A stretch of 64,000 nt of DNA from Trichobilharzia regenti (lineage: Eukaryota; Platyhelminthes; Trematoda; Strigeidida; Schistosomatidae): positions 144,723,632 to 144,787,631 of the forward strand of contig OX235270.1 in assembly GCA_944472135.2 (NCBI GenBank). Reading direction: 5' to 3'. A program made the translations under genes and the position numbers. Under the pieces are notes generated by a model. The model searched no databases, was not told the DNA's origin, and was given only the letters and a program-made list of their open reading frames with translations. Shown here piece after piece: positions 43,375-54,689 of the stretch (position 1 is its first letter; each line of letters starts with the position of its first letter).

Positions 43375-44560
43375 AAATTTAAAAGATATGAAAATGTACT
43401 CTTTTGATGTTAATTCCTTGTTAACTAATACGCCATTGATTAAGACTACATATCTTCTGGTTGTTTTTCATTCACTCTTCCTTTAACTTATTTGAAAGAT
43501 TTATTACTATTATGTACCGGAAAAATCCATTTAACATTTGGAGGTGAGCATGTTCGACAAGTGGATGGTGTTGTTATGCAGAGTCCATTAAGACCTTTGT
43601 TAGTGGATCTTTATATGTCTTATGTTGAAAACTTGCCCTTTGATTTAATTGCTAAAGTCCCTTTCTATAGCATATATATATAAGTGACATTATTTTGATA
43701 TGCGATGATCATGAAGGTGCGAGTTGTCTATCTGTGATAGATTTAACTCCATACAGAATTATATAAGTCTTACATGCGAGGAAGAAAGTCGCAACCAGAT
43801 TGCATTTTTACGCATATTTCTGAGTCGGAGAGGCGATGATTCCATAGAGCGATCAATTTAGAGAAAGTCTGGTTGGACAGGGCAGTACTTAAATTTTCAA
43901 AGTTTCTGTGCACTGCAGTAAAACAGAGGCTTTGTGAAGTGTTTATTCAAGAGGATTCAGCGTATTTCTACGACTGATGTCATAGAGAGAGAAAATAAAA
44001 AAGTGATGGATACTCTTGTTGAAAACGGATATCCTTTAAAATTTTTCAACTCGTGCAGAAGTCAGTTTTAAAACCTAAAATCATTAAATAACCGTACAGT
44101 GGGGAAGTACGTAGTAGGACTTAAAGACAGAAACTAAACTCGGTCATCCGTAGGTTCCATTATGCAGACCGGCTTGTAATCATTAAAAAAAGCCAAAAAT
44201 ATGCTCCCTTGCAAACCTCAAAAGTGCACAAGTGGTTATGTCACACCCCACACCACAGACCAATTTACGTGTATGTGTGCGTGAGGACACATACAGAGAG
44301 AGGGGAGTAATCACACTTTGCATGTGAGGGTGGGAGAAAGAAAGACAGATTAACTTTGGAAAATCAATAGACGCATGTGACAGACTACCAACTTCGTCCA
44401 TAGCCAAACATCTAATCGATATGAACCGAAAGATCAATGCCAAAACAGCTTTTAAGGTTATTTTTAAAAATACTCAAGGGCATTTATTGAAATAAACTGA
44501 GGCTATAGCTACTTGTAAACTTAAGTCCTCCCCCATGTATGTTCAGTTACAATTGATTAC
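43375..44560 (+). mobile_element. PLE fragment, RT motif A to C-terminus
   Basis: Decayed copy in PLE order: KMYSFDVNSLLTNTPLIKTT (motif A), LLLLCTGKIHLTFGGEHV, QVDGVVMQSPLRPLLVDLYM (motif B), an IILICDD piece (motif C), the FLR-LSRRGDDSIERSI block, and near 44400 HLIDMNRKINAKTAFKVIF. Many stops. Confidence 0.75.
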
Positions 44561-44722
44561 TATTCTTAACCCACTTACTTTGATAATCCTTATCTGTTAA
44601 GATAACCAAACGCTGTGTTAAGTATTCTTATTATGGCCATTTTGTGTATATTAATTGGTTTTTATTTTTCAAATAAATTGACTTGACAAGTAGATGTGTG
44701 AGGGAATGTATACTAAAAATAT

Positions 44723-44965
44723 ATGACATCATATTTTTCAGATAATCTCCGTCTTATTCTAATAACACCATCTTCAATGGACAATGTGTCTTATATTCTC
44801 CATGACTCTGTATCCAAGACACTTGTGAAAGAACAGTTATATGATGAATTTCCTGAAAACCCTGAAAAAGATGTTGGTAACTCATCAAGAATGAAGCTAA
44901 ATTGGATTTTATTTCCAGGTTTCGAGGAAACGCGTTGGCAAAGAAAATATAGAGGCCTAATTTGA
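44723..44965 (+). CDS. Unrecognised 80-codon open frame
   Basis: The frame starts ATG at 44723 and ends TGA at 44963-44965. The product begins MTSYFSDNLRLILI, is acidic in its middle (EFPENPEKDVG) and ends basic. It matches none of the mobile elements in the window. An AG preceded by ATATTTTTC (44733-44743) could be a splice acceptor. It could be a stray exon, captured cDNA or chance. Confidence 0.2.
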   Translation: MTSYFSDNLRLILITPSSMDNVSYILHDSVSKTLVKEQLYDEFPENPEKDVGNSSRMKLNWILFPGFEETRWQRKYRGLI

Positions 44966-45199
44966 GAACCTGTCAAGCCAGTTAACCGACTTAGACCACA
45001 TCAATGACGAGACAAACGGTTGGCTTAAATCGAAATGAGTTGATACTTCCAGTTAGTAGGTTTCCCTCCGAATTCCACTAACAAAACGATTGGAAACGTC
45101 AAAATCCAACTTGGATAATATAAATGATGAATTAAGGAATCTCTTCTCAGTACCACTGGTATAAGTATAAAATCTGAGCACTGTGGTGGAGTATAACTC

Positions 45200-46285
45200 C
45201 ATTATAGATAAGATTTTATTTTGACAAAATCACACAGTGTTGTACAGTAATATTAACTGATGACCACGTTTCGAGCACAAATTATTCCTGCTTATAATCA
45301 TATCAAGTTACTCACACAACTTTCTTGCTTCATTTATATACATGAGTGGAATTGATGATTAGACATTTGAATAAAAATTAATATAAGATAAAGTACACCG
45401 TCTGTCTGTTTATATATTTTGCCTTGGAATCTAAAGACAGCAGATGTGACTCACTCAGAGACAACCTCTGTAAGCTATAGAACCCGGTGGACCAAGTTAA
45501 ACAAAATAATATAATTTACAAAATACCTCTCAATCAATGTGAGTTAAGTCAACTGCATAGATCAGTCAAACTAGTAAGTCGGGGGTAGTCAGATTGTCGG
45601 AACATAAGAATTTAGCTGAGGTTAGAATGATTCATCCCACTCGCGAAGATAAGTAATTTAGAAAAAAGCGTTCAGCTGTTGCACTGTTTGCATTGACACA
45701 CAACCGCACAATAAGTTGGGTGGGACAGACAGAGTTGAAGTTCTAAGAAGTAATATAGGTAGGTGGAGAGAGAGGTTGATTATGGAATCCTGCTTGGTTC
45801 ATCAAGTCTACACCACACACAACACATGCAATGTAAGTGATTCAACTCAAATACCAGAGATATGGAGGATATTATTAGGTCAAATCAGAGGATAATATAT
45901 AGTGTTAAAATGTATTTCAATTTACATTCTAACAAGTTATTTATTTTACTATAAAAACATATTTCCCATCTTATTGACTAATAGCATTCGTCTTAATTCC
46001 CATCCTATTGTATTTTATTGATAACACTAATATTCATTCCCAATGTACTCCATTTTCCATCCTGTTTCACGCGAATCTTATATTCATTTCATTCAAATAT
46101 CTTATAATAAATTTTACTCATGTATATAAATGAAGTAAGACGTTGTGTGAGTGAGTGACTTGATATGATTATGAATGGCAATAGTTTGTGCCCGAAACAT
46201 GTGGTCATCAGTTAATATTACTGTATAACAAACACACTGTGTGTGATTTTATCAAAATAAAATCTTATCCATAATCTTGTCAGTT
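45200..46285. repeat. Repeat R with inverted ends
   Basis: 45205-45350 and 46110-46275 are inverted repeats (AAGATTTTATTTTGACAAAA and its complement). The interior 45400-45900 matches 16240-16800 in reverse orientation. The terminal inverted repeats of about 150 bp suggest either a foldback DNA element or an inverted retroelement pair. No transposase seen. Confidence 0.65.
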
Positions 46286-46377
46286 CACGTTAACGCTTAC
46301 TATTTAGCACTTTAAAGATGCACACAGTATGAACGAATGCTTTCAACTAAAAATGGGACAAAACGACAGCAACCTAC

Positions 46378-46542
46378 CTTAAGTGCATCGTCCAACTGAT
46401 CAATTAATGCCTGGAAGAAGTCGAATGCATCCTGTTGTTCAAAGGGATTAACTTCCACATTTGTTGACCATGGTCGAAAACTTTTCCAAAATCCAACTGG
46501 ATCATAATATTCCAGTTGAGATTCGAGTAAATGACCAAATAA
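46378..46542 (-). CDS. USP9X: USP9X-like deubiquitinase, QQDAF-box exon
   Basis: 165-bp exon, 55 codons, phase 0 at both ends, acceptor CTTTTTATCTTTCAG and donor GTAGGT. It encodes LFGHLLESQLEYYDPVGFWK, then VNPFEQQDAFDFFQALIDQL. The Q-Q-D-A-F-D-F-F block is the conserved USP box after the Cys box (EQHDALEFF in USP9X). Joined to 53733-53936 it reads NILFQTQR-LFGHL. Confidence 0.95.
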
Positions 46543-46619
46543 CTGAAAGATAAAAAGTGCAAGATAACAATTAGGTATGATAAGTACATTGGTGATTTAC
46601 TGCGAAATTTTATTTAAGT

Positions 46620-47109
46620 GAGTGAAAACCTCACTGCTGTAAAAATAAGTGATGAAAGGTATTCACGACCATTTCATTTTGTGGTGAGAATGATATAAGT
46701 TTTGAGAAATTCCTCCCATATTGTCCAGATGAGTACTTGCACACAGTGTACTCAGTATTTACATCAGCATTTTTCAATTAGTGATCATCATTAAAGTAGG
46801 GAACAGCGTGCTGTCCAATTAAATCCTTCTTGTTAGGCTGCAGTATGAAGCAAGCAGCTTGCAAGACCCTATATACAACTGATTGGTTGACATTAGTCGT
46901 TGAATACCACTCGCATCAACCAGTAGTGCTTTCTGGACAGACTAAAGTCACCTGAACACCTGGTGACTATCTTGGAGGCAAAATCATATCACCGATACAC
47001 CTGGCACAGTCAGTCCAGACTTTTCGAATTCTTGTTAGCCACTTATGCGATTTTCAAATTAATTAAGGATTTTCAAAACCATCGCCAGATACTAGCTTGC
47101 TAGGCTACT
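46620..47109. other. Unassigned intronic sequence
   Basis: No supported feature seen before the RTE leader. Confidence 0.35.
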
Positions 47110-50100
47110 AGCTTACTAGTTTTCTCGCCGGTCCCAAGCCCGGGTAAAGAGGGAGGGTTGGGGCGTGGTGCTAGCAACTCCACCCCTGTAAAACAACCAA
47201 ATCGCTACAGAAACTTCAACGAATAAATATATTAAAAATTCTAAAAACATAAGCAATAGCCTTACTTTTCGCTGGAATCGGGGAAGTGAAATGACGCAGG
47301 CTGGTGAAAGCCTTCGGGAAGCCAGTCAGCCGATGTGCCTTCTTTCGATGAAAGCAAAAGTAAGGATGGGTACCTGGAATGTTCGTACAATGTACGAAAC
47401 TGGAAAGGCTGCCCAGATAGCCGCTGAAATGAGAAAGAAGTGTTGGGAATCTGCGAAAGCAGATGGAACGGAACTGGAAGGTGCCAACTACCTACTGGAG
47501 AGACAGTAATCTTTTCCGGCCACCTAGAGGACAACCATGAGCACACCGAGGGAGTGGCCATCATGATGTCACCAACAGCAACCAAAGCTCTCATGCAGTG
47601 GGAACCAATCTCCTCCAGGATAATGACAGCCAGGTTCAACTCAAAAGGAAGGAAAGTTACAGTCATTCAATGTCAATGCTATGCGCCTACAAACGTCTCA
47701 GAACAAGAGAAGAAGGAGGCGTTCTACAGACAACTACAAGCAATAATGGACAACGTCCCAAATGGCGATATCAAAATCCTGATGGGCGACATGAATGCGA
47801 AGCTGGGAGGAGACAACACAGGAAGAGAACTCACCATGGGTCGTGAGGCCCTCGGTGAAATGAACGACAATGGTGAACTCTTCTCAGACTTCTGCGCCTT
47901 CAATGATTTGGTGATTGGCGGTAGTGTGTTCAAACACAAGGATATACACAAGACGACATGGATTTCACCAGATGGAAACACCAAGAACCAAATAGACTTC
48001 ATCTCAATTTCAAGAAAGTGGAGACGGAGCCTACTGGACACAAGGTCAAGGAGAGGAGCAGATGTGGGTTCAGACCACTATCTAGTAGAAGGGACTTTCA
48101 AGGTGAAACTAAAAGCCTCGAGGATAGCTGGGGATAGGCCACAATGCAAGTTCAACACTCAAAAACTGAAGGACACAACCACAAAAGACACTTTCACTGC
48201 AACTGTCAGAGCAAAGCAGGAAACACTACGCGACATCACTGAAGAATCATGCGTGGAAGAACATTGGAAGTCTCTGAAGGCGATTCTCAACGAAACGTGT
48301 TCAACGGTTCTAGGAAGAAAGAAGAGACAAGACAAGGAATGGCTCTCAACGGACACTTGGAAATTAATAGAAGAGAGGAGAATGGTGAAAGAGAAAATGA
48401 TTCAATGCAAGGACGGACAGGAGAAGGAGACGATGAGCTCAACTTACAAAGCACTGGACAAAGAAGTGAAGAAAAGTGCTAGGAAGGACAAAAGACGATT
48501 CTACGACAATCTAGCTACTGAAGCTGAAAAGGCAGCAGGCAAAAGGGACCTGAGGACACTATATCAGATAACCAAATCTCTATCCGGGAAGAGACCAACA
48601 CAAGCGAAACCTATAAAAGACAGCCAAGGGAACCCCATTACCAAGGAAGAAAAACAGATTAAACAATGGGCGGATCACTTCAAAGGACTCTTGAACCGAC
48701 CATCACCTGCAACCCGTCCAGAAATACCAACAACAGCGCGCACACAACTGCAAGTTGACACCAATCCTCCAACGAGAGCTGAAGTCTTGAACGCAATCAA
48801 ACTTCTGAAAGCTGGGAAAACAGCCGGACCAGATGGAATACCCCCTGAAGCACTGAAAGCAGACCCAGAGACGACAGCAGACATGCTGACTCCATTATTG
48901 CAAAAGGTCTGGAAGGAGGGAAAGGTGCCTACTGACTGGAGGAAAGGTTACCTCGTGAAACTACCAAAGAAGGGCGACTTAGGCCACTCTGCAAGAACTG
49001 GCGAGGAATCATGCTCCTATCGACGCCAAGTAAAATCCTGAGTCGCATCATCCTGGAGAGATTAAAGGACGCACTGGAGACAGAACTCCGACCAGAACAA
49101 GCTGGATTCAGGAAAGGCAAATCATGTACTGACCAAATTGCAACTCTACGCATCATCATCGAACAAAGCATGGAATGGCAATCAAACCTCTACCTCAACT
49201 TTATAGACTTTGAGAAGGCCTTCGACAGCGTTGATCGTGAAGTAATTTGGAAATTACTCGAGTACTATGGCGTACCCCAAATATTCATCAACCTTATTCA
49301 ACAGCTGTACGACAACGGCACATGTCAAGTGATCCACAACGGAAGACTCAGCGAGGCGTTTGGAGTAAACACAGGAGTCAGACAAGGGTGCTTACTATCA
49401 CCAATGATATTCCTAATTGTGGTGGACTGACTGGATTATGCGTCAGACAGTGGGAAACGAGAAGACAGGAATATCCTGGACCGACGTGAAGAACCTAGAA
49501 GACCTGGATTTCGCGGATGACTTATGTTTGATGTCACACACAATCGAAGACTTACAAGCGAAAACCGACAAACTGGTCGAAGAAGCAGCCGGTGAAGACA
49601 GGACTCCAGGTAAACATAGACAAGACGGAGGTTATGAAAATAACCAACCAACAACAGCAACAACATCCAACGTCAATCACCATCAACGGGAGGGATTTGA
49701 AAGAGGTTACTTCATTCACTTATCTAGGGAGCATTGTCTCAACTACAGGAGGAGCGGACGAGGATGTCAAATCGAGAATCGGGAAGGCGAGAAACACATT
49801 CATCAGCCTGAAATCAATCTGGAAATCTTCGTCACTCAGCATCACCAACAAAATTCGGATTTTCAATACAAACGTAAAGTCAGTCAGTCTTCTATACGGA
49901 TCAGAAACTTGGCGGGTCACAAAGAATATTTCCAAAAGGCTGCAGACCTTTATTAACAACTGTCTTCGCTCAATACTGAAGATCAGATGGCCGGAAAGAA
50001 TCACCAACAAGGAATTATGGGAACAAACAAAGCAAGAACCAATCGCCCAACAAATATGCAGGAGAAAGTGGAGATGGATCGGACACTCGCTGAGGAGACC

Positions 50101-50330
50101 GCTGGGTGACATCGCGCGCCAAGCCCTCGAGTGGAACCCGAAAGGGAAGCGGCGTGTGGGACGTCCAAGGGTGACATGGAGGAGATCGTGTGAAGAGGAG
50201 TTGAAAGAATATGGATTAACATGGATGCAGGCGAAAAGTATAGCAGAAGACAGAAGAAAATGGAGACGTGCAGTTGAAGCCCTATGTTCCACTAGGAACC
50301 CAAGAGAGCAATAATAAATAATAAAATTTT
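47110..50330 (+). mobile_element. RTE-type retrotransposon, second copy, decayed
   Basis: Same family as 5550-8597, with a longer 5' leader (GGTAAAGAGGGAGGGTTGGGG-like, CTAGCAACTCCACC) and a 3' end in an (AAT)n-type tract. No convincing target duplication was found. It reads through the site of the frameshift in the first copy but has its own lesions. Confidence 0.88.
47291..50314 (+). pseudogene. RTE endonuclease-reverse transcriptase, several frameshifts
   Basis: Endonuclease and RT in the order of the first copy: [95 protein letters not shown]. Lesions are a deletion of about 10 bp near 47432, an insertion of about 2 bp near 48986, a 4-bp duplication (GACTGACT) near 49426 and a one-base change near 49590. 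A 6-bp in-frame duplication gives QCQCYAP near 47670, and an extra Ser codon lies before LLYGSETW. The largest open part is 47440-49041. Confidence 0.88.
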
Positions 50331-50404
50331 CACAGTTCGAGGAAAACAAGCATGAATCCATGGTGCCAAACACTATTGGATGATTAAGATGGGTGTTTAT
50401 TTTT

Positions 50405-50550
50405 ATTTTTGATTTTGATTTCAGCTTGATGCCACACCGTATTTTTTGGTACAGGTATGGAATTTTCAGCATGTGATACCGGCAGTACGAATTTTGCAGG
50501 CCGACCATAGATATCAGGTGGGCGTCGGCAGGGAATCTAACTTCGGAACA
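50405..50550 (-). mobile_element. SINE-D, 3' part
   Basis: Minus strand matches 34115-34215 (ATATCTATGGTCGGCCTGCA, ATGCTGAAAATTCC). The tRNA-like head is mostly lost. Confidence 0.65.
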
Positions 50551-50554
50551 TGTG

Positions 50555-51460
50555 TCACAGGACTGGACTACATTGTACCCTAGCCTAGAAATAGGGAGTG
50601 AAGTGGTGGAGCGTGGGAAGTTGCATCAGCTAGTGCTAGTGCGTTGCACGCTGGCGAAATCTCATCACGGATACAGAAGGCTAGTTTCGTATATGCCAGT
50701 TTACGCCGTCTCTAGCGTAGACGTGATACACGCTATTGATGAAACAGCAGTTCTCTCCGTCCTGCTTTATGGCTGTGAAACCTGGCCATTGAAAGTAGAA
50801 GATATGAAAAGCCTGGCTAGCTGTCTTTGATCATGGGTGCCTGCGTTCTGTCTCCCGTGTGTGTTAGGTGGTATAACAGGGTGAGCAATATTGAGGTTGG
50901 GTATCGGTTGAGTGCCAGGTAAGGAGGGGAAATCAGTCGACGACGACACTGTGAAATTACATCGATTGAGATGGTTAGGACATGTGTTACGAATGTCTAG
51001 CCATCGCCTTCTTGACAGGCAAAGTTAGCTGACATACGATGGATCAGGTTGGAAAAGAGCCAGCCAGCAGGAGTCAAACCAAAATATGGCTTCATCAGTC
51101 AATCAAATCCACAATAGTTAGTTTAAGCCAGTCATGTACGAAGGTGTAGGCCCTCGTCTGGTTGGGGTCCTCGGGATGGTAAACATCAACTGCTGGAGAT
51201 AATTGGTGAATGGCTCAAAATCAGTCTCAATGGCTGGCACAGATGCATCCACTCCTTGTGACTTATAATACACAATAAAACTATATGATTCTTCCACATT
51301 ACTATTCTTTTTGCCTTATATCTCTGTCTACTGTCTCTATTTTGCATTTCTTTTTACTTTCTTCTCTGGCTTTGTGTGCTGAGTGAAGTGTAGCGACTCA
51401 AACTGTAGCACATCGGTGTAAAGTTCTACGTTAAAACCAGTCAATCAGTCATATAGATTT
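50555..51460 (+). mobile_element. Non-LTR retrotransposon C-terminus and 3' UTR (family N)
   Basis: 50552-50827 encodes VLSVLLYGCETWPLKVEDM, the conserved block after the RT domain of RTE-like elements. A broken C-terminal domain (LRWLGHVLRM-like frames) and a 3' UTR shared with 32560-33060 and 56578-57010 follow. A family distinct from the 5.5-kb RTE. Confidence 0.75.
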
Positions 51461-51519
51461 GCTGTCTAAAGGCAACTGCGCTGAGATTTCACCACAGCGT
51501 GCGTAAACGATGAATTAGC

Positions 51520-51610
51520 CAAAAAAGAACGAGAAGTTCAACAAAGATGTCTTTCGAAGATTTCATTCTAAAAGCAGCTGTACATTCCCATTTATATACA
51601 TCACTTTACA
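51520..51610 (-). repeat. PLE tail motif
   Basis: Minus strand: GGAATGTACAGCTGC, TTCGAAAGACATCTTTG, then TTGAACTT; inverted tail copy. Confidence 0.5.
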
Positions 51611-51829
51611 TAGATACAACTACTACTTAATTCCACATTTTAACTAAAGTGAACAAAGGTGGTGATAATTTTCAACTTGATATGAATTTTTCAGAGTGTG
51701 AACATAGATTAAAAGGGATTTAGGAACAAAATTATACAGGATTAGAAAAAAATTGAGTAATTTTTAAAGTAGTTTTCAGTGAAGACTGGTGTGAACGGGA
51801 TGCGTATGAAACCAATCGAGATAACAGTT

Positions 51830-52185
51830 TTTATAACTGATATAATAATCTGTCGTTCTATGCAAGTCCTTTCAAAAAGTGTTGGAGAACATTACCCAGA
51901 ATAGCTGCAAACAGCAGGCGCTGCTTTACTTAGGGGCGCTATAACTAAACATCTCGTCAATACCTGTCATCACAGAATCTCAACCGACTCATCATTTAGA
52001 GTCATTTACCAAGTGAACAGAGGTCTACCGAAGGCAGTGTGTTTCTGACTTCTTTGAACAGCAAGAGCTCTCACCATATTCATCAAAAAGTCAGGGGTGT
52101 GTGTTCAGAAGAAACTAGTCCAACCTCTAGAACATTTATCATGGCTCCTGTTCGGAGCGACTCCTTAGTTTTCGTGTTTTTTTGT
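51830..52185 (+). mobile_element. PLE fragment, GIY-YIG C-terminal part
   Basis: Pieces like CRSMQVLSKSVGEHYPE, ITKHLVNTCHH, SFRVIYQVNRGLPKAV and GVCVQKKLVQPL follow the palindrome PLE protein from SMRVLSKRVQEHYP to its C-terminus. Stops present. Confidence 0.8.
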
Positions 52186-52459
52186 TTTCTAATCCCCTAC
52201 ACTGTTTTTCATCTTTAAATGTAAAAATTGTTATTTCGATTTGTTTCCATGTTCATCCCATTCCCAGCCGTATTCACTAAACAGATTATTTTACATGTAA
52301 CGCAACTATTTTCTAATCCTGTATAATTTCGTCTGTAAGTCCCTTGTGATCCATATTCACATCTTCAAACTTTTTATATCGAGTTGAAAATTATTATCAC
52401 CTTCAATCTCCATAGTCGTTATTATGCTGAATTAAATAGCAATTGTATCTGTTTTTACG

Positions 52460-52960
52460 AGTTGATCACGGATTGATATCAGTTAGAGGAGCATTGAAAA
52501 CGAGGGAGTATTGGACAGCTGCTGTTTCATCCTAGTTTGGGAATCATCGCCAGTACGCACCCACTATAGGCGGTTCGAACCCAGGACCTTCCGGTTACAA
52601 GACAAGCTGGCTCGTATACCATTCAGCCACTGGGACCGGATTCAATGGCTCATGAATTCTAACTTCTACCAATTCGTGATTTAGCGCGACCCTAACAATT
52701 GTCGTTGGTGGGACTGCATCCACACACGCGATATCTAACTGGACCTCACTGGTCACGACTTCTCACTAAAACTCCAGGAAACTCCAACCCGTAGCAAGTC
52801 ACTAGCGAGCATCAGATTAATTTTCTATTGTGGGTGCGTACCGCCGATGATCCCCAAACTAGGATGAAACAGCAGCTGTCCAGTACTCCCTCGTTTTCAA
52901 TGCTTCTCTAACTGATATCAATCCGTAATCAACTCGTAAAAACATAACTAACCCATACAA
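52460..52960. mobile_element. SINE-B pieces in inverted orientation
   Basis: 52460-52810 is a minus SINE-B with tail, hammerhead remnant, B box and head. 52820-52960 is a plus-oriented 3' half (CCCCAAACTAGGATGAAAC, then tail). Same inverted layout as 53950-54315. Confidence 0.7.
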
Positions 52961-52984
52961 ACCAAACCATAGAAAATTGTATCT

Positions 52985-53080
52985 ATGTGTAGGGTCATGT
53001 ATATAAATGGGACTTCACAGATGCTTTTGAGAATGAAATCGCTGAAAAAAGATATCAGTTTGTTGAACTTCTCGTTCTTT
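52985..53080 (+). repeat. PLE tail motif
   Basis: ATATAAATGGGACTTCACAG, AATGAAATCGCTGAAAAAAG, GTTGAACTT; diverged tail copy. Confidence 0.5.
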
Positions 53081-53399
53081 TCTCTTTAATATGCTGATGA
53101 GTACCTCTATTATTTATATGGCAAATCGGTAATTTTCTTTAGCAGGACAGCTTATCTAATGATAAAAAACTGTCATGTCTATTTGGTTAAACTTTCTATG
53201 AGATCTGTTGCATTCCTATTTACTTCTTAGGCAAATATATACATACTTATGTATAAATCGTGTTCTTTTTGGTTGAAAACACTGTGCAGTGAGGAGACTG
53301 GGGTATGACTTGTTTCAGGACTATCGTTAACTCTGTCATCCTTTTGCATATAATAGAATCGCAGAGAATCTTGCAATTTTCAAGTGTCTGTTCACAAAG

Positions 53400-53650
53400 A
53401 TTGGGGTGGTTACAGGTAAGGTCAAACCAGTAGAAAACTAGAGGGAACTGGACAGTTGTTTCACCCCAGCTTAGGACTCATCATCAGTACTCATCAACTG
53501 AGGTCCGAACCCAGGATCTTAAAAGGCGAGCTCATAGACCATTCAGCCGCTGGAAGTCGACCCGATGGCCCACGTATTTCAACTTCTTGTATTGCGCAAC
53601 ATAAATTGGTGAACCCAGCTGGTCACATCTTCAAATTACTAAGTGAAGGG
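53400..53650 (-). mobile_element. SINE-B, decayed
   Basis: Minus strand: tail remnant, GTTTCACCCCAGCTTAGGAC (hammerhead region), GTCCGAACCCAGGATC (B box) and ATTCAGCCGCTGG. Ends about 80 bp before the catalytic-Cys exon. Confidence 0.6.
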
Positions 53651-53732
53651 TTTGCATAAGAATAATAATAACATTCATAACAATAAAAGTTGTTCTGAAA
53701 ACACATTATGAGTCAGGTGATGGAACACTTAC

Positions 53733-53936
53733 ACGTTGTGTCTGGAAGAGAATATTCTTCTCATCTGTATCGTCTGCATCTGTAATAGCCAACAGGGCTT
53801 CAGCTACACCTGGTTGCATAAACAGCTGTTGTAGGACAGAGTTCATATAACACGTTGCTCCACCATTACGCAGACCAACAAATCCACATTCTGCACGTCC
53901 AGCTACAATTGGCTGTACATCCCAGTGAACGCCGGC
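53733..53936 (-). CDS. USP9X: USP9X-like deubiquitinase, catalytic-Cys exon
   Basis: 204-bp exon, 68 codons, phase 0 at both ends; donor GTAAGT at 53727-53732, acceptor AG at 53937-53938. It encodes AGVHWDVQPIVAGRAE then CGFVGLRNGGATCYMNSVLQ. GATCYMNS is the USP Cys box; the catalytic Cys codon is 53850-53852. This starts the catalytic domain that cleaves ubiquitin from substrates. The acceptor is part of a 13-bp sequence duplicated by a SINE insertion directly upstream (in gene sense), so the intron end was rebuilt by that event. Confidence 0.96.
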
Positions 53937-53949
53937 CTTAAAAATATAT

Positions 53950-54315
53950 TCAAGTATTGGTTTTGTAGGGATTTTGTTTGATTGCATGAAGGATTTCATC
54001 ATGAGCTGACATCAGTTAGAGAACCACTGGAAAACCTGGGAGTACTGGACAGCTGTTTCGTCCTATTTTGGGACTCCTCAACAGTACGCACCCACCGGGA
54101 TTCGAACCCAAGACCTTCTGGTTATAAGGCGAGCTCGTAGACCATTGAGCCACTGGGACCCGATCCCAATGGTCAATGGTCTACGAGCTCGCCTTGTAAC
54201 CAGAAGGTCTTGGGTTCGAATCCCGGTGGGTGCGTACTGATGAAGAGTCCCAAAATAGGACGAAACAGCTGTCCAGTACTCCCAGGTTTTCCAGTGGTTC
54301 TCTGACTGATGTCAG
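53950..54315. mobile_element. Inverted SINE-B dimer inserted on a splice acceptor
   Basis: A minus-oriented SINE-B (53950 to about 54170: tail, hammerhead, tRNA-like part) is joined head to head with a plus-oriented copy (54173-54315) lacking its tail. The pair is bounded by the perfect 13-bp repeat CTTAAAAATATAT at 53937-53949 and 54316-54328. Read on the minus strand this repeat is ATATATTTTTAAG, which contains the acceptor AG of the next exon. Hammerhead cores read TTGAGGA (minus) and ATGAAGA (plus), with C3 changed in both. Confidence 0.9.
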
Positions 54316-54689
54316 CTTAAAAATATATGTTTAGAGAAGATGGAGAGTTTTGGAAAAAATGAATTAGCGCAACAGGAAATTAAAATCATCACCTGCCGAA
54401 ATTAAATAGAGCAGTGTGGAACACAATAGTATAATTTACACAGTGGTTTCTCAACATGCAACTGCATGCCCATTACAAATAGGAATTCAAGTGGTGGTCA
54501 CCTGACGGTAGTATAATGAAATGAAAACGAGTTCATGAAAATTCTGTTTCTTAAGACCTTCTCAGCCACTACAAATAAAGTACTCTACTGGTTGGAAATC
54601 ATATAATTTTCATCAACCAACTCGTAATAGGTCTCGGTTAAAATAGTTAACTGAAACCATTGGGTTTGTTTTCAAATGTTGGTTTTCAG

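Noticed and set aside
47262..47666. Minus-strand open frame over the RTE 5' part
   Set aside because: It is antisense to the endonuclease, and similar shadows occur at the same place in the other RTE copy.
47030..50345. Target duplication of the second RTE copy (ATTTTCA near 47070 and 50326)
   Set aside because: Only seven A/T-rich bases match and the 5' boundary is uncertain, so chance is likely.
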